A DNA stretch of 64,000 bases, taken from positions 3,224,001 through 3,288,000 of the forward strand of contig NZ_CP058579.1 in the NCBI RefSeq assembly GCF_013402875.1, read 5' to 3'. This document shows, one piece after another, positions 22,243-30,244 of the stretch. Position 1 is the stretch's first letter. Each line of letters starts with the position of its first letter. The translations under genes and the position numbers were made by a program. The notes under the pieces are model-generated. The model searched no databases. It had not been told where the DNA came from and saw only the letters and a list, made by a program, of their open reading frames with translations. The DNA is from Halorarum salinum (GTDB lineage: Archaea; Halobacteriota; Halobacteria; Halobacteriales; Haloferacaceae).

Positions 22243-24564
22243 CTACGACGAGGCGTCGAGCGCCTGTTCGACGCGGCGTTCCGCCTGCGCCACCCGTCGT
22301 TCCACGAGCGACGCGAGCTCGTCGGGGACGTCGTCAGTCCGTTTCTCGATCGCATCCGTGATGGCGTCGAGCCGCCGTCGGAGCCCGCGAAGCCGGCGGT
22401 CGGCGGACTCGTCGTTGCCGTTCTCCGCCGCCGACGCCGCCCGGTTCGCCTGTTTCGTCGCCGCGTCGAGCGCCCGAAGGAGACCGTTCAGCCCGGCACC
22501 GCCCCCGCCGCCGGTTCCGGCTCCGTCGTCCGGCGTCTCGGTCGGGGTGCGTGCCGGCGGTTCCGTCGTCACGGCGTCCGGGTCGTCGTCCTCGCCCTCC
22601 TCGGTCCCGCCGTCCAGGTCGGTCCCTCCATCTCCCTCGGTCCCGTCGAGCACCGAACCCGCGGCGTCTGCCGCCGCATCGGCTCCCCGCTCGACGGTAT
22701 CGTCCGCGGGCGACGCCTCGTCGATGGCGCCGATGCCGCCTCGCGCGACGGCGTCCGTCTGTGCGAACGTCTCCGAGAGTAGCGAGTCGAGAAAGCTCGA
22801 CAGCGACGCCTTCCCCGTGCGGAGTTCGGGGACGGTCGCGGTGGTCTGCTCCGGGTCGGGGTTGACGCGGAACGCGCCGACCTCCCCCGCCTCGTCGGTG
22901 ACTTCGGCGGTGTACGCGCCGGCGCGGTGGACGTACACGCCGAACGAGCCGTCCCCGTCCCGCGGCGGTCGGCCGGCGAACACGGGACCCGCGAAGTCGT
23001 CCTCGACGGCGACCGAATCGGCCGTCGGCCCGTCCGCGCTCGCCGCCACGCGCAGTTTCACGGCGTTCCGGTTCGCCGGCAGGACGACCTCGCCCTCCTC
23101 GCCGGCCGCGGTCGGCGTCCCGTCGTCCCGGTGGTCGATCTCCTCCGCGTACGGCGCGCTCCCGGGAGCGTTCACCGTCAGGCGGTGGTCCCCCTCCGGG
23201 ACGTCGCGGAACGCGGCGACGCCGTTCCAGGTCGGCACCGCCGTCGGCTCGGACTGAAGCAGCGCCACCCCCTCGACGCGCGCCTCCTCGGTCTCGACGC
23301 CGTTGTCGCCCGGCGCGTCGTCGGACTCGGTCGCCTCCCTGAGCACGGCGACGACGCCGCCGAGGGGGCCGGTGACGTCCAGGTCGTAGCGGTCGGAGAG
23401 CTCCGCCCGGTGGAGCGGGTCGGTCACGTCCGCGATGGGGTTCGAGAAGCGCTCCTGCTCCCACGGGAGTTCGACGGTCGTGAGGTGAGCCGCGAGCGCG
23501 TCCTCGGCGAAGCCGGGGACGGCGAACTCGAAGCTCAACTGCGGCCCGGCGAACGCCGCGAGGTGGGTCACCTCCTCCATGCGCTCCAGCGCGTACGCGT
23601 GGTCGGCCTCGTCCGCGTCCGGGTCGCCCTCGAAGCGGAACTCGAGGCCGGTCTCGCGGCCCGGGAGGCCGTCGGGCGGGCTCTCGTACTCGTCGAACCC
23701 GCGCACCGTCAGCTCCGACGGGACGAGGTGCTCGCGGGTGACGTTCGGGAGCTCCGGGAGGTCGTAGACGGGGGTGCCGTCGAGTTCGGGCACGACGTAC
23801 GGCAGCCTGAGGCCCTCGTCGCGCGGCAGACCGTAGGCGGCCGGGACGTCCACGAGGTCGAGGACGCTGTTGGTGATGTCGGCGATGCCGCCGTCCAGCG
23901 GGAACCGCTGGAAGGAGTCGCGTCGCTCGTTCACCCCGAGCGCGCTTGAGTGGCTCCCGACCTCCGAGATGACCGCCGGCCGCTCCGTCTCGGGGTCGAG
24001 GAACTCGTTGTTGGGGACCGAGCGCGAGTGGGAACTGGCGACGAACAGCGACGGCGACCCCGTCTCCAGGTCGACGAACACCTGCAACAGCTCCCAGTCG
24101 TGCCAGTGGAAGTTGACCGAGAACTGGTCGAACGCGGAGTACATCCAGAACTGGACGACCCCGAGGTCGGTCCCCTCGTAGGCGAGCCCCCGGTAGAACA
24201 CGGTCGGCGCGGGCGGCGCGCCGGTTTCGGTCAGGTCGCGCGAGTAGCCGTCGAACGCGTCGAACCCGTCGACGACGGGGGCGCCGTCGCTCGTCGACTC
24301 GTACTCCCGTGGGTCGGTCGGGAACCACGCCTCGCCGGCCCCGAAGTGGAGCGCGGGCGCGAACCGCTCGGCGTAGCGCCGTTGCGTCTCCTCGTCCATC
24401 CGGTCGGCCGGCGGTGCCGACCCGGAACCGGTACCCGTGCTCGTCGCCCGCGCTCCCGCCCCGATCGCCGCGGCGCCGACCGCACCGCCGGCCAGCAGCC
24501 GTCGGCGTGTGAGTTCCACGCTCGTCTCCCCCTCTCTGTCGAGCGTCTCGACCCCCCGACCCAT
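22243..24564 (-). CDS. Tat-exported protein with Vps62-like N-terminal region and acidic linker
   Basis: About 773 residues from ATG 24564, giving a twin-arginine signal (TRRRLLAGGAVGAAAIGAGA) at the usual distance; longer starts would bury it. Residues ~45-330 contain FAPALHFGAGEAWFPTDPRE and VVQFWMYSAFDQFSVNFHWH, resembling the Vps62 domain (a beta-rich region seen in fungal Vps62 and bacterial secreted proteins). A central beta-sandwich follows (about 400-560). A low-complexity acidic/Thr linker, a Gly-rich hinge and a coiled-coil tail (SADRRLRGLRRRLDAITDAI) complete it. It is probably an extracellular surface protein of unknown role. Family resemblance is moderate. Confidence 0.6.
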   Translation of the reverse strand: MGRGVETLDREGETSVELTRRRLLAGGAVGAAAIGAGARATSTGTGSGSAPPADRMDEETQRRYAERFAPALHFGAGEAWFPTDPREYESTSDGAPVVDGFDAFDGYSRDLTETGAPPAPTVFYRGLAYEGTDLGVVQFWMYSAFDQFSVNFHWHDWELLQVFVDLETGSPSLFVASSHSRSVPNNEFLDPETERPAVISEVGSHSSALGVNERRDSFQRFPLDGGIADITNSVLDLVDVPAAYGLPRDEGLRLPYVVPELDGTPVYDLPELPNVTREHLVPSELTVRGFDEYESPPDGLPGRETGLEFRFEGDPDADEADHAYALERMEEVTHLAAFAGPQLSFEFAVPGFAEDALAAHLTTVELPWEQERFSNPIADVTDPLHRAELSDRYDLDVTGPLGGVVAVLREATESDDAPGDNGVETEEARVEGVALLQSEPTAVPTWNGVAAFRDVPEGDHRLTVNAPGSAPYAEEIDHRDDGTPTAAGEEGEVVLPANRNAVKLRVAASADGPTADSVAVEDDFAGPVFAGRPPRDGDGSFGVYVHRAGAYTAEVTDEAGEVGAFRVNPDPEQTTATVPELRTGKASLSSFLDSLLSETFAQTDAVARGGIGAIDEASPADDTVERGADAAADAAGSVLDGTEGDGGTDLDGGTEEGEDDDPDAVTTEPPARTPTETPDDGAGTGGGGGAGLNGLLRALDAATKQANRAASAAENGNDESADRRLRGLRRRLDAITDAIEKRTDDVPDELASLVERRVAQAERRVEQALDASS

Positions 24565-24676
24565 AGGTCCGTCGAACCGGCGGGCCGACGGGGTGGCGTC
24601 GCTCGTTCGAGCCGACGGGACGGCGTCGACCGTCCGAACCGACGAAGTCATACGGCGCCGAGCGGACGAATACGGT

Positions 24677-26203
24677 ATGAGAGCCGCGCTCGTCGTTCTC
24701 GACGGGTGGGGGCTCGGCGACCACGACCGGCTCGACGCCGTCAGGACCGCCGACACCCCCACGTTCGACCGGCTACGCGAGACGGGGGCGTTCGGGACGC
24801 TGACCGCCTACGGGCGGTCGGTCGGCCTGCCGAACGACCAGATGGGAAACAGCGAGGTCGGCCACGTCGCCATCGGCGCCGGGCGAACGGTCCACCAGGA
24901 GTACACCCGCATCAACGACGCCATCGCGGCCGGCGAACTGGCGACGAACGACGCGATCTCCGGCGCGTTCGACTACGCCGGGGAGCACGGCGGTCGCGTC
25001 CACCTCGCGGGGCTCGTCAGCGACGGGGGCGTCCACTCGGACCAGGAGCACCTCCACGCGCTGATCGCGGCGGCCGCGGACCGCGGACTCGACGCGGTGA
25101 CCCACGCCTTCACCGACGGTCGCGACACGGCGCCGAAGTCCGGCGCCGGCTTCCTCGCGGACCTGGAGCGGGTCGTCGCCGAACGCGGGACCGGCGACGT
25201 CGCGACGGTGACGGGCCGCTACTACGCGATGGACCGTGACCGGAACTGGGAGCGGACGGCCCGCGCCTACGACGCCATCGTGAACCGCGAGGCCGACCAC
25301 GAGGCCGACTCGGCGGTCGAGGCGGCCGAGGCGAGCTACGAGCGGGGCGACACCGACGAGTTCGTCGAGCCGACGCTGGTGAGCGGGGGCCCAGCGCTCG
25401 CCGACGGCGACGCCGTCGTGTTCTTCAACTTCCGCGCGGACCGCGCGCGCCAGCTCGTCCGGATGCTCGCGGACGTCGGCCCGCCCGAGTGGGAGGCGGC
25501 GGGCATTCGGACGGACCCGCCGGACGTGCGGGTCGCAACCATGACCGAGTACGACGCGACGTTCGGACTCCCGGTCGCGTTCGAACCGGAACAGCCGGAG
25601 GACACGCTCGGGGAGGTGCTCTCGGAGGCGGGGCTCACGCAGTTCCGCGTCGCCGAGTCGGAGAAGTACCCCCACGTCACCTACTTCCTCAACGGCGGCC
25701 GCGAGGTGGAGTTCCCGGGCGAGCGCCGGGAGATCGTCGAGTCGCCGGACGTGCCGACCTACGACCTGCGACCGGAGATGAGCGCCGTCGAGGTGACCGA
25801 CACGGCCGTCGACGTGATCGGGAGCGACGACCCGGACGTGCTCGTGCTCAACTACGCGAACCCGGACATGGTCGGCCACACGGGCGACTTCGAGGCCGCG
25901 GTCGAGGCCGTCGAAACGGTCGACCGCGAACTCGGGAGGCTGGCGGCGGCGGTCCGGGGGGCGGGCGGCGCCCTGCTCGTCACGGCCGACCACGGCAACG
26001 CCGACGACATGGGGACGCCCGAGGAGCCCCACACGGCCCACACGTTCGCGCCGGTTCCGTTCGTCTTCGTCGACCCCGACGGCACCGACGGCGGCCGCCG
26101 GGTCCGCACCGGAGGGTCGCTCCCCGACATCGCGCCGACGCTGCTGGAACTCGTCGGCGTGCGGAAGCCGGCGGCGATGACGGGCGAGTCGCTCCTGGAG
26201 TAG
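24677..26203 (+). CDS. gpmI: 2,3-bisphosphoglycerate-independent phosphoglycerate mutase
   Basis: 508 residues, normal length. MRAALVVLDGWGLGD starts with the metal-binding Asp. The catalytic serine is in NDQMGNSEVGHVAIGAGR, and the C-terminal metal ligands are in LVTADHGNADDM and HTAHTFAPVPFVF. It interconverts 3- and 2-phosphoglycerate with manganese in glycolysis and gluconeogenesis. The start ATG 24677 is only 112 nt from the divergent Tat-protein gene. Pyruvate kinase, the next-but-one glycolytic step, is 6 kb downstream but not in an operon with it. Confidence 0.95.
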   Translation: MRAALVVLDGWGLGDHDRLDAVRTADTPTFDRLRETGAFGTLTAYGRSVGLPNDQMGNSEVGHVAIGAGRTVHQEYTRINDAIAAGELATNDAISGAFDYAGEHGGRVHLAGLVSDGGVHSDQEHLHALIAAAADRGLDAVTHAFTDGRDTAPKSGAGFLADLERVVAERGTGDVATVTGRYYAMDRDRNWERTARAYDAIVNREADHEADSAVEAAEASYERGDTDEFVEPTLVSGGPALADGDAVVFFNFRADRARQLVRMLADVGPPEWEAAGIRTDPPDVRVATMTEYDATFGLPVAFEPEQPEDTLGEVLSEAGLTQFRVAESEKYPHVTYFLNGGREVEFPGERREIVESPDVPTYDLRPEMSAVEVTDTAVDVIGSDDPDVLVLNYANPDMVGHTGDFEAAVEAVETVDRELGRLAAAVRGAGGALLVTADHGNADDMGTPEEPHTAHTFAPVPFVFVDPDGTDGGRRVRTGGSLPDIAPTLLELVGVRKPAAMTGESLLE

Positions 26204-26239
26204 CACGGACGGCAGAACGGGGCGGCGAACCTCGCCGAA

Positions 26240-27727
26240 CTACACGCCGAGCGCGTCGGCGGTGAGCACCCGCACGGCGGTCGGACGCTTCACGAACTCG
26301 CCCTCGGTCTCCGCGACGACGTGCTGGACGCCGCGCTGGGCGGCGACGTCGAGCACCCGCTGGGAGAGTTCGCCGTCGACGACGAGCGCGAACGGCCGTT
26401 CCTCGGCGCTCGAGACGGCGTCGAAGGCGTCGGCCGCGGGGACCTCGGCGAGGACGGCGAGGTCCCCGTCGAGCAGGCGCGCGTGGTTCGTGCCGGCCGC
26501 GATGAGTTCGGCCGCGTGATCGCGGAGCGTCGCCGGGGCCGCGTCCGTCCGGTCGCCCCCCTCTCCCGTGTCGTCGGACGCCTCCGGATCCGATCGCGCC
26601 GCCCCGATCCGTGCGCCGTCGAACTCGGTCTCGTCGGCGGATTCGTCGTCTAACCCGGCTTCGTCTACGGTCTCGTCGGCGGATTCGTCATCTAACCCGG
26701 CTTCGTCTACGGCCTCGTCGTCGGGTTCCGCGTCGTCGGCCGGCTGAGGGGGGGCCTCGGGCGTTTCGGGGGTCCCCGGGCCCGACGGCTCGCCGTCCGT
26801 CTCCGGCGCCGGGCGGGCGCTCCCGTCGGTCGCGGCGACAGACCCGGCGTCGGCGTCCGGCCCGGTCGTCGCCCCGGGGTCGGGCGACGCGCGGGACCCC
26901 GATCGTCCCTCTACGGGGTCGTCCAGTTCGATCGAGTCGAACGGCACCTTCTCGCGGAGCGCCGCCATCACCTCGTGGCGAGCGAGGTCCTCGACGGACC
27001 GGCCCTCGGGGGCGAACGCGACGTGGTCCACGTTCCCGACCTGCGCCAGTTCGCGGAGGATGAGTTCGCCGCCACGGTCGCCGTCGAGGAACGTCGTGAC
27101 CGTGCGCTCGGCCGAGAGGTTCGCCACCGCGTCGGGGACGTTCGTCCCCTCGACGGCGACGGCGTTCTTCACGCCGTACTTCAGGAGCGTGAGCACGTCG
27201 GCGCGCCCCTCGACGACGACGACCGCGTCCGAGGAGCCGACCCGCGGGCCGGCCGGCAGCCCCTCGAACTCGTCGATGCGCTCGACGCGCTGGGCCTCCC
27301 GGACCTCCTCTAAGATCTCCGTCGAGTCCATGACGGAGTCGTCGAACGAGTCCGCGAGCAGTTCCTTCGCCCGCTCGACGACCTCGCGGCGCTTGGCGGC
27401 GCGCATGTCCTCGATGTCGGTGACCTCGACGCGGGCCTCGCAGGGGCCGACGCGGGTGATCGACTCGAGGCTCGCCGCGAGGATGGAGGTCTCGACCTTG
27501 TCGAGGCTCGACGAGATGGTTATCTGACCGAAGCTCTGCCCGTTCTCCGAGCCGACGTGGACGTCGATGCGGCCGACCTTCGAGGACTGCTGGAGGTCCC
27601 GGAGGTCCAGCTCGTCGCCGAGCAGGCCCTCTGTCTGGCCGAAGACCGCGCCCACGACGTCGCTGCGTTCGACGACGCCGTCGGCCGTGATCCGCGCGTG
27701 GATGAGGTATTTCGATGGGTCGTTCAT
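26240..27727 (-). CDS. dnaG: Archaeal DnaG-type primase
   Basis: 495 residues from ATG 27727 (MNDPSKYLIHARITADGVVE). The Toprim domain shows VVVEGRADVLTLLKYG and the DxD-like TTFLDGDRGGELILREL. A long acidic Pro/Asp/Glu linker (about 300-420) includes a duplicated 14-residue unit, and the C-terminal ~75 residues are a second conserved block (AELIAAGTNHARLLDGDLAV). Archaeal DnaG has weak primase activity and associates with the exosome. An upstream ATG-less extension runs through the promoter and is excluded. It is convergent with gpmI. Confidence 0.95.
   Translation of the reverse strand: MNDPSKYLIHARITADGVVERSDVVGAVFGQTEGLLGDELDLRDLQQSSKVGRIDVHVGSENGQSFGQITISSSLDKVETSILAASLESITRVGPCEARVEVTDIEDMRAAKRREVVERAKELLADSFDDSVMDSTEILEEVREAQRVERIDEFEGLPAGPRVGSSDAVVVVEGRADVLTLLKYGVKNAVAVEGTNVPDAVANLSAERTVTTFLDGDRGGELILRELAQVGNVDHVAFAPEGRSVEDLARHEVMAALREKVPFDSIELDDPVEGRSGSRASPDPGATTGPDADAGSVAATDGSARPAPETDGEPSGPGTPETPEAPPQPADDAEPDDEAVDEAGLDDESADETVDEAGLDDESADETEFDGARIGAARSDPEASDDTGEGGDRTDAAPATLRDHAAELIAAGTNHARLLDGDLAVLAEVPAADAFDAVSSAEERPFALVVDGELSQRVLDVAAQRGVQHVVAETEGEFVKRPTAVRVLTADALGV
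26630..26713. repeat. Two tandem 42-bp repeats in the dnaG linker
   Basis: Copies at 26630-26671 and 26672-26713 differ by two bases and encode the 14-residue unit DEAGLDDESADETV twice, with a third partial unit following. In-frame expansion of an acidic linker. Confidence 0.85.
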
Positions 27728-27783
27728 GTGAGTGCCCTCCTCGGGCGGTGATGGTGATGTGACGGCGGCGCAGCCGACCGTCT

Positions 27784-27795
27784 CATATATATAAG
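27784..27795 (-). promoter_or_regulatory. TATA box of dnaG
   Basis: The plus strand reads CATATATATAAG (minus CTTATATATATG), about 63 bp before the dnaG ATG, giving a leader of some 35 nt. Confidence 0.6.
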
Positions 27796-28027
27796 TTTCC
27801 ACCGTGCAAATACCTGTCGTACCGCCGCTCCGGCCGTCCCGTGCGTCGTCCGCCGACGGCCCGCCGAGGCGTCTACTCGGAGGTTTTTCCGTTGATCGAA
27901 GGGTGATCAACTCCCCACGTGCGGTAGTGTTACCCGATCCCCCTGGGAAGTCGCGAGTTGATCGTACGTACGGTCAGTTATATTGCCGGGACGAAAGACA
28001 CAACGTGGCCCGGCCGGACCGGGGCGT
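27796..28027. other. Divergent intergenic region with GTTGATC repeats
   Basis: Between dnaG (minus) and the YqcI/YcgG gene (plus). GTTGATC at 27891-27897 and its inverse GATCAAC at 27905-27911 form a 7+7-bp dyad with a 7-nt spacer; a third GTTGATC lies at 27957-27963. A GTTATATT box at 27977-27984 is the likely TATA of the plus-strand gene. The heptamers could be regulator sites upstream of that promoter. Confidence 0.45.
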
Positions 28028-28840
28028 ATGAACGAACCGGGGTTCGGGTCGCTGCTGGACCACGAGACGATGACCGAGCGCGTCGCCGCCGGTGAGGGAC
28101 CCGGGTGGGTTCGTCGCCACTTCGAGAGCTTCACCGACGGGCTGACGGGCGAGCGAAACGGGTCGCCGTTCCCCTGTCACTTCGGGACGAACGCCGCCCG
28201 GCGCGGCGACCTGCTGTTCTCCGCCGTCCCGTCGCTGACCGACCCGGCGGCGCTGTTCGACCTCCGGGACGCCCTCCTCGAGTACCTCGACGTCTACGGG
28301 GACCACGCCGACCTCGCGCCGCTGGTCGCCTTCTTCGCGCCGCCCGCGGGGTCGTTCACGGAGGCCGACTGGCACGAGGCGCTCTGGCACGTCCTCCAGT
28401 TTCTCCACGTCAACGATCCGGAGCCGTGGCCCGGGGACGTTCCGACGACCCCGGACGACGAGCGCTGGGAGTTCTGCTTCGGCGGCGAGCCGATGTTCCC
28501 CACCTCCCGCGCGCCGTTCTACGAGGACCGTGCGAGTCGCTACTCCCCCGTGGGCCTGGAGATAACGTTCCAGCCGCGCTCGCTGTTCGACGGGCTGACC
28601 CACGACACCGAGGCGGGCCGTCGCGCCCGCGAGGTCATCCAGGGCCGTCTCGCCGAGTACGACGGCGTCTGCCCCCACGCGGACCTCGGCGACTGGGGCG
28701 TCGAGGGCGACCGCGAGTGGCGCCAGTACCTCTTCTCGGCCGACGAGGCGCAGTTCCCCGACGAGTGCCCGCTGACGGTGACGCCCGAGGTGACCGCGAT
28801 GGACGACCCGCGGGCGGCGACGGACGGAGGTCGGCCGTGA
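28028..28840 (+). CDS. YqcI/YcgG family protein
   Basis: 270 residues from ATG 28028. Conserved family blocks seen are [20 protein letters not shown], the tryptophan-rich [35 protein letters not shown] and [13 protein letters not shown]. The family is widespread in bacteria and haloarchaea but its reaction is unknown; several members sit with oxidative or detoxification genes. The stop overlaps the GTG of the isochorismatase-family gene by 4 nt, so the two are translationally coupled and probably act together. Confidence 0.8.
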   Translation: MNEPGFGSLLDHETMTERVAAGEGPGWVRRHFESFTDGLTGERNGSPFPCHFGTNAARRGDLLFSAVPSLTDPAALFDLRDALLEYLDVYGDHADLAPLVAFFAPPAGSFTEADWHEALWHVLQFLHVNDPEPWPGDVPTTPDDERWEFCFGGEPMFPTSRAPFYEDRASRYSPVGLEITFQPRSLFDGLTHDTEAGRRAREVIQGRLAEYDGVCPHADLGDWGVEGDREWRQYLFSADEAQFPDECPLTVTPEVTAMDDPRAATDGGRP

Positions 28841-29442
28841 CCGCCCCCGCGGACGCCGGCGACGACGACGGGGACCTCGACGACGCCCGACTTCCGGCGC
28901 TCCTGCTCGTCGACTTCCAGGCAGGCTTCGACGACCCGGGATGGGGCGAGCGCAACAACCCCGGCGCCGAGGCGAACGCCCGGCGACTGCTCGACGCGTG
29001 GCGCGGGCGAGGCGGCCCCGTCTTCCACGTCCGGCACGACTCGACGGAGCCGGACTCGCCGCTCCGCCGCGACCGCGAGGGGTTCGCGTTCGACCCCGAC
29101 CTCGCGCCCGCTGCCGACGAACCGACGTTCGTCAAACGGGTCAACTCGGCGTTCGTCGGGACTGATCTGGAAGCGCAGCTCCGCGCGGGGGACCACGGGG
29201 AACTCGTCGTCGTCGGCCTCACGACCGACCACTGCGTGTCGACGACGACCCGGATGGCGGAGAACCTCGGCTTCGAGCCGACGGTCGTCTCCGACGCCAC
29301 CGCCACGCACGAACGTGGACTCGACGGGGAGACGTTCGACGCCGACACGGTCCACCGGACCGCGCTCGCCCACCTCGCCGGGGAGTTCGCCGAGGTCGCC
29401 ACGGCCGACGAGGTGCTCGCCCGCCTTCCCGGGGGGACGTAG
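28837..29442 (+). CDS. Isochorismatase-family cysteine hydrolase
   Basis: 201 residues from GTG 28837 in the overlap with the upstream gene. The catalytic triad is visible: Asp in [11 protein letters not shown], Lys in [12 protein letters not shown], and nucleophile Cys in [20 protein letters not shown]. Such enzymes hydrolyse isochorismate, nicotinamide, ureidoacrylate or similar amides; the substrate cannot be read from the sequence. The acidic 16-residue N-terminal extension is a halophilic addition. It is the second gene of a two-gene operon with YqcI/YcgG. Confidence 0.85.
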   Translation: MTAPADAGDDDGDLDDARLPALLLVDFQAGFDDPGWGERNNPGAEANARRLLDAWRGRGGPVFHVRHDSTEPDSPLRRDREGFAFDPDLAPAADEPTFVKRVNSAFVGTDLEAQLRAGDHGELVVVGLTTDHCVSTTTRMAENLGFEPTVVSDATATHERGLDGETFDADTVHRTALAHLAGEFAEVATADEVLARLPGGT

Positions 29443-29675
29443 TCCGGTCTCCGGCGACGACGGGCGGCCTGCTTACCCGCGGCGAACGACCGGGCGACAC
29501 CCGGGTTCGGGACCAGCGTGTCCGACTGCGACGCCTGGCCGGCCATCCGGAGGGCAGGACTTTCACGGGCGGAACGTCACCGGTGGTAGCCCGTACGTGT
29601 GGGTGGGATGAACAGGTCTCACGGCTGAGTGTTCCGTCGGGTTCGGTCGGGTTCGGGATGAGCGGTGTGGATCGA

Positions 29676-30047
29676 CTATCCCGAGTCGCGTACACTGTAG
29701 AGTATCCCCCCTGCGAGCGACGCGGCGATGAAACAGCCGATGCCGTAGACGATCGCGACTGCGAAGAACGGTCCGAGGCCCTGCACCAACGGTTCCGGAT
29801 TTCCGGAGGCGAGCGCGGGACGTACCCCTTCGCCGAGGCCGAAGACGACGGCGAACACGAGCGCGGCGACGACACCCGCCTCCGCGCCGTGCAGTATCGC
29901 CCCCGCGAGATCGGAACTCGTGGCTCCAACGACCGCACCCGCCACTCCCCCGCCGAGTGCCCACCCGGACGGGCCGATCCACGGTTCCGCCACGATACCG
30001 ACCGCCGATCCGACGATCGCACCCGTGAGGACGTCCCTCCGAAACAT
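29676..30047 (-). CDS. Small Gly/Ala-rich membrane protein (DUF5518-like)
   Basis: 123 residues from ATG 30047. Three or four hydrophobic helices rich in Gly and Ala (VLTGAIVGSAVGIVAE, WALGGGVAGAVVGATSSDLA, AGVVAALVFAVVFGL and FAVAIVYGIGCFIAASLAGG) resemble the haloarchaeal DUF5518 type. The start was chosen because a CTAAAAAAT box (minus ATTTTTTAG) at 30077-30085 lies ~34 bp upstream, whereas the longer frame runs through it. Function unknown. Confidence 0.6.
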   Translation of the reverse strand: MFRRDVLTGAIVGSAVGIVAEPWIGPSGWALGGGVAGAVVGATSSDLAGAILHGAEAGVVAALVFAVVFGLGEGVRPALASGNPEPLVQGLGPFFAVAIVYGIGCFIAASLAGGILYSVRDSG

Positions 30048-30212
30048 ATCAACGGTTAGATTTGAAACTTCGCTCACTAAAAAATCACCGCCCGACGAGG
30101 AACCCGTACCTGCCGGTTCGCACGTCCACCCGTGAACCGTTCCGCTTTCGGGGGTAGCCGGGGACTCCCGGTCGTTCGGAATTTCACTCGATCCCGACTC
30201 CCATCGTCGCAC

Positions 30213-30219
30213 CTTTATC
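30213..30219 (+). promoter_or_regulatory. TATA-like box of pyk
   Basis: CTTTATC is centred 29 bp before the pyruvate kinase ATG. The same CCTTTATC pattern recurs at 32033-32040 before the next gene. Confidence 0.5.
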
Positions 30220-30244
30220 AATCGTCCGGCAATACAGTCGGAAC

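Noticed and set aside
22334-24724. 796-codon minus-strand frame overlapping the Tat protein gene
   Set aside because: The translation is almost entirely Arg/Gly/Pro, a frame-shifted reading of the real gene with its Tat signal.
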